From JAGLOK01 sp963675575 (lineage in GTDB: Bacteria; Bacillota; Clostridia; Christensenellales; UMGS416): a DNA stretch of 64,000 bases. The position numbers and the translations under genes were made by a program. Below the pieces are notes generated by a model that saw only the letters and a list, made by a program, of their open reading frames with translations, was not told where the DNA came from and ran no database searches. Shown piece by piece: positions 44,779 to 52,563 of the stretch (position 1 is the first letter of the stretch; each line of letters opens with the position of its first letter). The DNA lies in assembly GCA_963675575.1 (NCBI GenBank), contig OY776378.1, positions 1,240,001 to 1,304,000 on the forward strand, written 5' to 3'.

Positions 44779-45144
44779 ATGGCAAGAGTTAAACGGGCAG
44801 TAAACTCCCGAAAAAAGAAAAAGAAAATAATGAAAATGGCTAAAGGCTATTATGGTGCGAAATCAAAGCAATACCGCGCCGCAAAGCAGCAGGTCATGAA
44901 ATCTATGGCTTATGCTTATATAGGCAGAAAGCTTAAAAAGCGCGAATTCAGGCGTTTATGGATTATTAGAATTAACGCAGCCGCAAGGATAAACGGAATG
45001 ACATATTCCACATTGATTCACGGACTCAAACTTGCAGGTATTGAAGTGAATCGTAAAATGCTTGCAGACTTGGCTGTAAACGATATGGATACATTTGCAA
45101 AGATTACTGAAAAATCAAGCGAAGCGATTAAGAAAGCCGCATAA
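44779..45144 (+). CDS. rplT: 50S ribosomal protein L20
   Basis: A 121-residue basic ribosomal protein, MARVKRAVNSRKKKKKI, with KQYRAAKQQVMKSMAYAY and LWIIRINAAARING. Besides its role in 50S assembly, it is the predicted repressor of this operon through the leader. A strong terminator follows. Confidence 0.97.
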   Translation: MARVKRAVNSRKKKKKIMKMAKGYYGAKSKQYRAAKQQVMKSMAYAYIGRKLKKREFRRLWIIRINAAARINGMTYSTLIHGLKLAGIEVNRKMLADLAVNDMDTFAKITEKSSEAIKKAA

Positions 45145-45157
45145 AAAGATTATTCAC

Positions 45158-45184
45158 AAGACCCGATGAATCGGGTCTTTTTTA
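45158..45184 (+). terminator. Terminator of the infC operon
   Basis: AAGACCCGA / TCGGGTCTT with a TGAA loop and T-run. Confidence 0.92.
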
Positions 45185-45237
45185 TTATTATTTAGCTTTT
45201 GCTTGTAAAAAAGCATAATATTATCTAAAATTAAAAG

Positions 45238-46014
45238 ATGATAAAAATAACAAGCAAAAACAATCCGTTAATAGTCGAAACTGCCAAGCTCAAACTTCTA
45301 AAACACAGGAATGAAATGGGCTTATTTATTATTGAGGGAATGAAGGTCATCGATATGGCGCTTGAAAGCACGTATGAAGTGCCAAAGCTATTTGTGGATG
45401 ATGACAAACTTGATATTTATAAAGACGTAATTGAAAAAGCCATAGTCCGTGATGCCCAAATAATAAGCGTTTCAAGCCAAGCTTCTTTAAAACTTTCGTT
45501 CGGCAAAACTACACAGGGTATATTTGCCACAGTGAATATACCCAAATATGATATGTCTAAAGTTATTGGGCCTCTTGTTGTCGCGTGCGAAGACCTGAGC
45601 GACCCGGGAAATATGGGGACGATAATACGCACTGCGGACGCGGTTGGGGTGACGAGCATTATTATAAGCCCTCAATGTGTCGATATATATAACGACAAAG
45701 TAATCCGCGCTTCCATGGGCTCGTTGTTTAATGTAAACACTATAATTTCGCGTAATTTTTCTGAAGATGTTATCTGCTTGCGTGAAAAGGGATATAACAT
45801 AGCGTGCGGGCATCTTGAAGGCGAAGATTTTTTCAGCCGAAAAAAGCATGACAAAAATGTGCTGATAATAGGCAATGAGTCAAGGGGAATAAGCGCTGAA
45901 ACAGAAAGTCTCTGCCAAAGCAAATGGAAGCTCCCAATGCATGGGAAAGCTGAATCGCTAAACGCCGCGGTGGCCGCGGGAATCATGATGTATGATATAA
46001 CGAGAAATAATTAG
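45238..46014 (+). CDS. TrmH-family RNA 2'-O-methyltransferase
   Basis: A 258-residue SpoU/TrmH enzyme with an N-terminal L30e-like RNA-binding part (residues 1-95) and a C-terminal SPOUT domain. The knot motifs are CEDLSDPGNMGTIIRTADA, LIIGNESRGIS and LPMHGKAESLNAAVAAGIMMYD. The target is probably 23S rRNA or tRNA; which base is unknown. No ribosome site is visible before the ATG, and an AT-rich TATTAT lies only 13 nt upstream, so the mRNA may have a very short leader. Confidence 0.9.
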   Translation: MIKITSKNNPLIVETAKLKLLKHRNEMGLFIIEGMKVIDMALESTYEVPKLFVDDDKLDIYKDVIEKAIVRDAQIISVSSQASLKLSFGKTTQGIFATVNIPKYDMSKVIGPLVVACEDLSDPGNMGTIIRTADAVGVTSIIISPQCVDIYNDKVIRASMGSLFNVNTIISRNFSEDVICLREKGYNIACGHLEGEDFFSRKKHDKNVLIIGNESRGISAETESLCQSKWKLPMHGKAESLNAAVAAGIMMYDITRNN

Positions 46015-46093
46015 AGAAACAATGTTTATTTTTAGTTAATTTTTTTGTAATATAAATAGGCTATAATGCCTTTAACATTTTAGGAGAAGATAA

Positions 46094-47338
46094 ATGAGCG
46101 AATTAAAAGATAAATCTTTATATAAAAGCGGACGCGATAAAATGGACTGGGCGTTTTCTTATATGCCTGTTCTTGCGGGGATATATGAGCGCTTTGAGAA
46201 AGAAAAGCCTTTGGAAGGGCTCAACGTTTCCCTGTCTATACACCTTGAGGCGAAAACCGCCAATCTGGCAAAGACGATAAGAGCGGGCGGAGCCAATGTG
46301 TATGTTACAGGCTCAAATCCGCTTTCAACGCAGGACGATATAGTGGCCGCGCTCTTTGAACAGGGATTTGAAGTCAACGCGGTTTATGGAGCTGACGATG
46401 AGACATATGAGAGAAATCTTACAAATACACTCAAAGTCAATCCACATATTGTAGTAGACGACGGGGGAGATCTTGTCAGCCTTCTTCACACAAAATGCAA
46501 GGAAAACGCGGTCAATGTAATCGGAGGCTGTGAGGAAACAACAACAGGAGTAACTCGCCTAAAAGCGATGGAAGGACAGGGAAAGCTTAACTTCCCGATG
46601 ATTGCTGTAAACGATGCGCAGCTTAAATTTCTCTTTGACAACAGATATGGAACGGGGCAGTCCGTGTGGGATGGAATCATTCGCACGACAAACCTTGTGG
46701 TCGCGGGCAAGAATGTTGTCGTTGCGGGATATGGCTGGTGCGGAAAAGGCGTGGCGATGAGGGCAAAAGGTTTGGGCGCGAATGTTATAGTGTGCGAAAT
46801 AGACCCGATAAAAGCCATTGAAGCTGTGTCTGACGGCTTTAGAGTGATGAAGATGGACGATGCGGCAAAAATCGGAGACTTTTTTATAACTGTGACAGGA
46901 TGCAAAGATGTCATATGCAAGCAGCACTTTCTTTCAATGAAAGACGGGGCTGTGCTGTGTAATGCGGGACATTTTGACGTGGAGATAAATATAGTTGAAC
47001 TGGAAGCGGCTTCGACGAGCCAAAAGGAAGCGCGAAAAAACATCACAAGCTACGCGATGCCAAACGGAAATATGGTGAATTTGCTTGCAAAAGGCAGGCT
47101 TGTAAACTTGGCGGCGGCCGATGGTCACCCTGTGGAAATTATGGATTTAAGCTTTGCAGTGCAGGCGCTTTGTGTGGAGTATATCGCGAAAAACGCTGGC
47201 AATTTTGAAAACAAAGTATATGTAGCCCCTGCGGAGATAGACGCTTTTATAGCTGAGTACAAACTAAACAGCATGGGCTGCGCGATAGATAAATTAACAC
47301 CGGAGCAGGACAAATATTTAAACAGTTGGGATGCTTAA
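46094..47338 (+). CDS. ahcY: S-adenosylhomocysteine hydrolase family protein
   Basis: A 414-residue NAD-dependent hydrolase with LSIHLEAKTANLAKTIRAGG, the NAD-binding VVAGYGWCGKGVAMRAKGLGA near residue 213, and AGHFDVEIN. It splits S-adenosylhomocysteine, or its inosyl form, to homocysteine. It is the short archaeal/Thermotoga-like type and lacks the usual C-terminal KxxHYRY tail, ending LTPEQDKYLNSWDA. The deaminase gene follows after 3 nt. TATAAT at 46062-46067 is a likely -10; the ribosome site is AGGAGAAG. Confidence 0.9.
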   Translation: MSELKDKSLYKSGRDKMDWAFSYMPVLAGIYERFEKEKPLEGLNVSLSIHLEAKTANLAKTIRAGGANVYVTGSNPLSTQDDIVAALFEQGFEVNAVYGADDETYERNLTNTLKVNPHIVVDDGGDLVSLLHTKCKENAVNVIGGCEETTTGVTRLKAMEGQGKLNFPMIAVNDAQLKFLFDNRYGTGQSVWDGIIRTTNLVVAGKNVVVAGYGWCGKGVAMRAKGLGANVIVCEIDPIKAIEAVSDGFRVMKMDDAAKIGDFFITVTGCKDVICKQHFLSMKDGAVLCNAGHFDVEINIVELEAASTSQKEARKNITSYAMPNGNMVNLLAKGRLVNLAAADGHPVEIMDLSFAVQALCVEYIAKNAGNFENKVYVAPAEIDAFIAEYKLNSMGCAIDKLTPEQDKYLNSWDA

Positions 47339-47341
47339 ATA

Positions 47342-48628
47342 ATGAAAAAAGCAATTGCCGATGCATTGATTATAACCGTTGATGATGAATTTAAAGTTTA
47401 TGAAAACGGAATGGTTTTGATTGACGGCACCAAGATTTTTCATGTCGGAAATTATGACAAAGAAAAATTAAGCAGCTATGGGGCGGAAGAAATAATTGAA
47501 GCTGAAGGCAATATTATTATGCCCGGGTTTGTGAACGCGCATACCCATCTGCCAATGACGCTTTTTTCGGGTTACGGAAGCGGATTGCCATTGAAACAAT
47601 GGCTTGAAGAGAAGATATGGCCCGCAGAAGCAAAACTTACACCTGAGGATATATATATAGCCTCTAAGATGGGAATCTCTCAGATGCTGCTTTCGGGGAC
47701 GACGTCGTTCTTGGATATGTATTATTTCATAGACGACATGGCAAGAGCGATAGACGAGATGGGCATAAGAGCGGTGCTAAGCCGCGCGGTTTTGGACTTT
47801 GGCGGATTTGAAGAAAGACTTAAGGAAAGCATAGACTCCGCGATAAAATATAAAGCTCATAAAATGATAGATATAATGATGGGCCCGCACGCGATATATA
47901 CAAACAGCGAAAAATCACTCGAAAGAGTGCGAGACATAGCAAAAGAGTACGATTGTCCGATTCATGTACATTTGAGCGAAACGGAAGGTGAAGTGCAAGA
48001 CTGCATTAAGCAGCATGGCTTGACGCCGGTAAGGTATCTTGAAAAGCTTGGCTATTTTGACACTCACGTGCTTGCGGCTCATTGCGTGCATGTCACGGAC
48101 GATGATATTAAAATATTGGCAGATAACGAAGTTCACGTGGCGCACAATCCTTCAAGCAATATGAAGCTATCAAGCGGAGTAGCCCCTGTGCAAAAGATGA
48201 TTGACGCGGGAGTCAATGTGGCATTGGGCACTGACGGAGCATCCAGCAACAATAACCTGGACATGATGGAAGAAGTACATATAGCCGCGCTTTTAGGCAA
48301 GCTTAAAGATGGAGACCCGACGGCGATTGACGCCAAAACAGCAATTAAAATGGCCACAATTAACGGAGCGAAGGCACTGAACATTGCCGACAAAACAGGG
48401 TCCATTGAAAAAGGCAAGAGTGCCGACATTATTATGCTGGATACAAAATCTCCTTTTTCACAGCCCAAAAGGGAGTACCTGAACAATCTGGTATATTCTA
48501 TGGGAAGAAGCCAAATTGCTATGACGATGATAGAAGGCCGGGTGCTTGCCCGCAACGGAAACATTGCAGGGTTTAACACGGATGAATTGAACCAAAACTT
48601 CAATATTTGCGTTGACAGGCTTTGCTAA
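47342..48628 (+). CDS. mtaD: 5-methylthioadenosine/S-adenosylhomocysteine deaminase
   Basis: A 428-residue amidohydrolase. Metal ligands are visible in NAHTHLPMTLFSG, HVHLSETEGEV, LAAHCVHV and ALGTDGASSNNNLDM. The family converts MTA, SAH and often 5'-deoxyadenosine to inosine forms with ammonia release. It is 3 nt from the SAH-hydrolase homologue, so the two may act in sequence through S-inosylhomocysteine. Confidence 0.88.
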   Translation: MKKAIADALIITVDDEFKVYENGMVLIDGTKIFHVGNYDKEKLSSYGAEEIIEAEGNIIMPGFVNAHTHLPMTLFSGYGSGLPLKQWLEEKIWPAEAKLTPEDIYIASKMGISQMLLSGTTSFLDMYYFIDDMARAIDEMGIRAVLSRAVLDFGGFEERLKESIDSAIKYKAHKMIDIMMGPHAIYTNSEKSLERVRDIAKEYDCPIHVHLSETEGEVQDCIKQHGLTPVRYLEKLGYFDTHVLAAHCVHVTDDDIKILADNEVHVAHNPSSNMKLSSGVAPVQKMIDAGVNVALGTDGASSNNNLDMMEEVHIAALLGKLKDGDPTAIDAKTAIKMATINGAKALNIADKTGSIEKGKSADIIMLDTKSPFSQPKREYLNNLVYSMGRSQIAMTMIEGRVLARNGNIAGFNTDELNQNFNICVDRLC

Positions 48629-48653
48629 AAAAGATATTATTGTGTGGTTATTT

Positions 48654-50489
48654 ATGAATAAGAGACTTATAAAAATTATTTTTTTAATATACATTTTAGC
48701 CTTCGCTTTTTCCGGTTGCGATGAAATTCCTGCGCCTGTTGAGGCAACAGGTCCGCAGAACCCGACATCTGAAATAGAAGGCTTTTATGAACAGCAGCAG
48801 ATTGTTTCGGGGGGCACAGGCGGAAACAGGCTGAACTTGGCTGACATTGAAATTGAAACTTTGGATTCGGACGTTACAAAGGTTACCTTAACTTTTGGAC
48901 AGGGCAGCCAAGGTGAGGACAAAAGCTTTGTTCCCAGCACCGTGATACCCAACTATTCAACATCTTTTATCCGAGGCGTAAACCGTATGGTTTTAACGAT
49001 GGAAGGTGTATCATATTTCTCGTATAAACTTTATGAAGAAGAAATCGCAGATTCCATAATCAAAGGAGTATTCGCACAGCGTCCGGTTGACAGCGAGGAA
49101 TCCTATTTGTTTTTTAACATAAATACCGACTATGCTTATAAAGTAGAAGAACTTAGAAATCAAATAATTATCACAATTCATAAAACTGCGGCCTCAGCTG
49201 ACAATAAAGCTTATTATGTCACGCTTAACGCTTATGACGCGTATGAGGAGGGAAGTCTTGGGAAAGAATTTCCGATGACGCCCACTATCTGCAGCGACGG
49301 AGAAAACATTCTGTTGATTTCAAAACCTTTTTCTACAAAAGAGGAAGCGGAAAAATATATAAGCGAAAACAAAAATTTGTTTGAAAGCTTAGCTTCGGGA
49401 AAGAAATACAATTTAATTGAACTCTCAAGTTCCGAACTTCCGGTTTTCAGCGAAGAATCCGGTTTTACAGAAATTGCAAACACTCCCATAGGATATAAAG
49501 ATGATAAGGCATTAACTTTTCAACCGCTGATAATAAACGGTCGATTCTTGTGCCACAATCAGGATAATACATCTTTTGCTTTCGCCCAACCAAACACAAT
49601 ATACGGAGAACAGGAAGGGGACTCATTCAGCTTTGAGTATCTTTATATCGCAAATATCGAAAGCGGATTGGAAGAAAGACTGCTGGAGTATCAGTTTTCC
49701 TCAATTATTGGTGCTCAATTTTCGCACGATTCTAAATATATCGCCTTTATTGAGCAAAACGATGTTTTAAGAAAACTCCAGATTTTGTCCCTTGAGGACG
49801 GCAGACTTTTTATTCCGGCAGATGATAGCTTCGGTATAGACACCGCTTCATTTGTTTGGGATGACAACAAGGATATTTTGTATGCCATTAACGGAGAATT
49901 CCAATCTAAGCAACTTTTAAGCTACGACCTTTCAGACCCTTCCAATGTTGTGGTTAAGGGAGTGTTCGAGCAGGAATTTTCCGAGAGTATTTTGCAGATT
50001 AACGGGTACAAAATATATTATGCAAACAGGGACAACGAAAGCTTGGATGGCGAAATTTGCGTTTTGGAGACAGAAACCGGGATGTGCAATAAAATCACCG
50101 AAGGAAATACATTCATTTTGTCTCCTGACGGAAGCAAGATGGTGGTAAGCGATATGCAGGAAGAAAATGGCGCTGAGATTTATAGGCTTCGTTACATCGA
50201 TATGGAAACAAGGGATGAAACGCTCATATATTCCGGACAGATTATAAATAATATAACTTGGTCTTCCGAGGGCAACCGAATATATTACTCTGTATATAAA
50301 GACGGGGGACGAGATGAACAATATCCTTATGCACTATATTATTACGACATTTCGATGGACAGCTCAATATATATGATGGATACCATAACAAGCGCTCTTT
50401 ACTCCTCGACACGAGACGATGAAGTGCTGCTCATGTGCATTTTCACATATAAAAACCAGCCGGTGCCTGTAACATATATCGTTAAATAA
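48654..50489 (+). CDS. Lipoprotein with SPOR-like and beta-propeller regions
   Basis: A 611-residue exported protein. The N-terminus is a signal peptide with lipobox FSGC, so it is lipid-anchored on the outer face of the membrane. Residues about 50-175 look like an AMIN-type beta domain. Residues about 180-245 read like a SPOR domain (AYYVTLNAYD ... SKPFSTKEEAEKYISENK). From about 330 to the end there are repeated TolB/WD40-like beta blades (SHDSKYIAFIE, SPDGSKMVVSDM, SSEGNRIYYSVY). A cell-wall-associated scaffold is plausible; function is unknown. The start overlapping mtaD is rejected in favour of the ATG that gives the signal peptide. Confidence 0.75.
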   Translation: MNKRLIKIIFLIYILAFAFSGCDEIPAPVEATGPQNPTSEIEGFYEQQQIVSGGTGGNRLNLADIEIETLDSDVTKVTLTFGQGSQGEDKSFVPSTVIPNYSTSFIRGVNRMVLTMEGVSYFSYKLYEEEIADSIIKGVFAQRPVDSEESYLFFNINTDYAYKVEELRNQIIITIHKTAASADNKAYYVTLNAYDAYEEGSLGKEFPMTPTICSDGENILLISKPFSTKEEAEKYISENKNLFESLASGKKYNLIELSSSELPVFSEESGFTEIANTPIGYKDDKALTFQPLIINGRFLCHNQDNTSFAFAQPNTIYGEQEGDSFSFEYLYIANIESGLEERLLEYQFSSIIGAQFSHDSKYIAFIEQNDVLRKLQILSLEDGRLFIPADDSFGIDTASFVWDDNKDILYAINGEFQSKQLLSYDLSDPSNVVVKGVFEQEFSESILQINGYKIYYANRDNESLDGEICVLETETGMCNKITEGNTFILSPDGSKMVVSDMQEENGAEIYRLRYIDMETRDETLIYSGQIINNITWSSEGNRIYYSVYKDGGRDEQYPYALYYYDISMDSSIYMMDTITSALYSSTRDDEVLLMCIFTYKNQPVPVTYIVK

Positions 50490-50519
50490 AAATTCACATT
50501 TCATATATGACTAAAACAC

Positions 50520-50547
50520 TTGAAAATGAATCCTGTTATGATATAAT
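50520..50547 (+). promoter_or_regulatory. Promoter of the ctsR operon
   Basis: TTGAAA at 50520-50525 and TATAAT at 50542-50547, spacer 16 nt. The CtsR box begins 3 nt after the -10. Confidence 0.8.
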
Positions 50548-50549
50548 AA

Positions 50550-50566
50550 AGTCAAGGAAAGTCAAA
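50550..50566 (+). promoter_or_regulatory. CtsR operator
   Basis: AGTCAAG-GAA-AGTCAAA, a direct heptad repeat with 3-nt spacer. It matches the known CtsR box (RGTCAAA-NAN-RGTCAAA) at 13 of 14 heptad positions. It lies over the transcription start, so CtsR represses its own operon. Confidence 0.88.
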
Positions 50567-50583
50567 CATCGGAGGTACTACAA

Positions 50584-51057
50584 ATGTCAGTCCTAAGCGA
50601 TACAATAGAAAAATTCATCAAAGCTATGCTTCCTGATGATTCTGACTCTATTGAATTAAAAAGAAATGAGTTGGCGCAGTACTTTTCATGTGCTCCGTCG
50701 CAGATAAATTATGTAATTAAAACAAGGTTTAATATAAACCAGGGATTTCATACCGAATCCCGCAGAGGCGGCGGAGGATATATAAGAATAATCAGAGTGA
50801 ACAGCTGTGATGATGACTATCTTATGGATATTCTGCAAAACTCAATAGGCGGAGCTATTTCCCAAAGGGATGCAGTTTCCATTATAGCAAGCTTACTGGA
50901 GCAAGGGACTATCGCTCCTCCTACCGCAGAAGTTATGCGTGCTGCAGTGCAGGATAAGGCAATGATGGTTCCGATTAATTTTAAAGACATCATCCGTGCG
51001 GGAATATTGAAGTCAATGATAACGACTATCCTAATAAAGTGCGGAAAGAAGGAATAA
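50584..51057 (+). CDS. ctsR: Transcriptional repressor CtsR
   Basis: A 157-residue class III heat-shock repressor. The winged helix-turn-helix covers RNELAQYFSCAPSQINYVIKTRF and the glycine-rich wing GGGGYIRIIRV; the C-terminal dimer and McsB-target region follows. CGGAGG precedes the ATG. It autoregulates through the box at 50550 and heads ctsR-mcsA-mcsB-clpC. Confidence 0.96.
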   Translation: MSVLSDTIEKFIKAMLPDDSDSIELKRNELAQYFSCAPSQINYVIKTRFNINQGFHTESRRGGGGYIRIIRVNSCDDDYLMDILQNSIGGAISQRDAVSIIASLLEQGTIAPPTAEVMRAAVQDKAMMVPINFKDIIRAGILKSMITTILIKCGKKE

Positions 51058-51059
51058 CT

Positions 51060-51563
51060 ATGCGTATTTGTGAAAATTGCGGAGAAAATCCCGCTAACAT
51101 ACATATAAGACAAATTGCAAACGGCAAGGAGACAGAGCTATATATCTGCTCAAAATGCGCAGGAAATATGCAAAAGAAATTTTTGTCTTTTTTGAAGGTG
51201 AACAACTTTATGACCGGAATGCTTAAAAATGTTAAGCCGGATGAAGACGGCAAGGTATGTCCAGTCTGCAAATTTGATATAAATAAAATAAGTAAGCTCG
51301 GCAAGGTGGGCTGCGCCATGTGTTACGAAGTTTTCGAAAAGGAACTGGAGCCTGTGCTAAACGAGCTGAACATAAAAAGACATAAATTAAGCGATGAAGC
51401 AAATGAACAAGAACCAAGTATCTTTGAAAAAATAAACGATCTTCAAAATGAGCTGAATCAGGCCGTGATTGACGAAAGATATGAAAGAGCGGCTGAGCTC
51501 AGGGATGAAATAGCTCTTATAAAAGGAGACACACATGACAATATGGCAAAAAACAGGGCCTGA
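51060..51563 (+). CDS. mcsA: McsA, activator of the protein arginine kinase
   Basis: A 167-residue protein with four CxxC pairs (CENC, CSKC, CPVC, CAMC) that bind zinc, and a C-terminal UVR motif (LQNELNQAVIDERYERAAELRDEI). It activates McsB and tunes CtsR. The ATG at 51060 is 2 nt after ctsR. It overlaps mcsB by 29 nt. Confidence 0.93.
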   Translation: MRICENCGENPANIHIRQIANGKETELYICSKCAGNMQKKFLSFLKVNNFMTGMLKNVKPDEDGKVCPVCKFDINKISKLGKVGCAMCYEVFEKELEPVLNELNIKRHKLSDEANEQEPSIFEKINDLQNELNQAVIDERYERAAELRDEIALIKGDTHDNMAKNRA

Positions 51564-52560
51564 AATTGATGTGGTTTTATCCACTCGCGTGCGTCTTGCT
51601 CGAAATTATAAAGATATCGCTTTTCCCACTAGCATGAATCTCGCAGACAGCTTGAAAGTGAAGGATCGGACGCTTAACATCCTAAAAGATTTTGATGAAT
51701 TTAAATTTAACTATTATGATTTTTCTTCGATGTCGCCAATTGAGCGTGTTACTTTTGTGGAAAGACACATATGCTCAAAAGAACTTGCCCGAACACCACA
51801 GATGAGTGCTTTGCTTATAAGCCGGGATGAAAGCGTTTCAATAATGATTAATGAAGAAGACCATATAAGAGCGCAGGCGATGTCTGTGGGCTTGGACTAT
51901 GAAGTAGCTTTAGAAAAGACGAATGTGATTCAAGACGCTTTTTTAAACAGCAATCAGGTTGCATACAGCGACGATATCGGGTATTTAACATCCTGCCCTA
52001 CAAATCTGGGGACTGGCATACGGGCATCAGCTATGATTAGGATACCTGCGATTTTTATTACTGGCAACTTGAAGAAAATAATGGGTGAGCTGAAACAAGC
52101 GGGTTTTGTTTTGCGGGGTATATACGGTGAAGGCACTACAAGCGTAGGTGGCATAATGCAGCTTTCAAATGCCAGAGATGTGGCCGACAGCAGGGACGAA
52201 ATCGTGGAAAAAGTAAAAAGCATATGCATGCATGTGATGAAAATAGAAAGAAAAGAGCGCCAAAAGCTCAAAGAAAAAAGCAACATTCGTCTGGAAGACA
52301 AAATATTGAGGGCGTTGGGCACATTGAAATACGCAAAGCGAATACCGGTGCGAGAAGCCGATGTTTTGATAGGAGATATTTGGCTTGGAAAAGACTTGGG
52401 AATAGTAAATGATATGCAGGATATAGATTTTTTAAACCTTTTGACAACAGTGCAAAACTCAACCTTGCAGATGATAAAAGGTGAAGAGAGAAACAGGTCG
52501 CAGCTTAATATAATAAGAGCGCAATATATAAAAGATTATTTAAATGAAAGAGGTGTGTGA
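51535..52560 (+). CDS. mcsB: Protein arginine kinase McsB
   Basis: A 341-residue phosphagen-kinase-fold enzyme that phosphorylates protein arginines, marking them for ClpCP. STRVRLARNYKDI, INEEDHIRAQAMSVG and TSCPTNLGTGIRAS, with its catalytic cysteine, are present; RGIYGEGTTSVGG follows. AAAAGGAG precedes the ATG inside mcsA. Confidence 0.95.
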   Translation: MTIWQKTGPEIDVVLSTRVRLARNYKDIAFPTSMNLADSLKVKDRTLNILKDFDEFKFNYYDFSSMSPIERVTFVERHICSKELARTPQMSALLISRDESVSIMINEEDHIRAQAMSVGLDYEVALEKTNVIQDAFLNSNQVAYSDDIGYLTSCPTNLGTGIRASAMIRIPAIFITGNLKKIMGELKQAGFVLRGIYGEGTTSVGGIMQLSNARDVADSRDEIVEKVKSICMHVMKIERKERQKLKEKSNIRLEDKILRALGTLKYAKRIPVREADVLIGDIWLGKDLGIVNDMQDIDFLNLLTTVQNSTLQMIKGEERNRSQLNIIRAQYIKDYLNERGV

Positions 52561-52563
52561 CAG

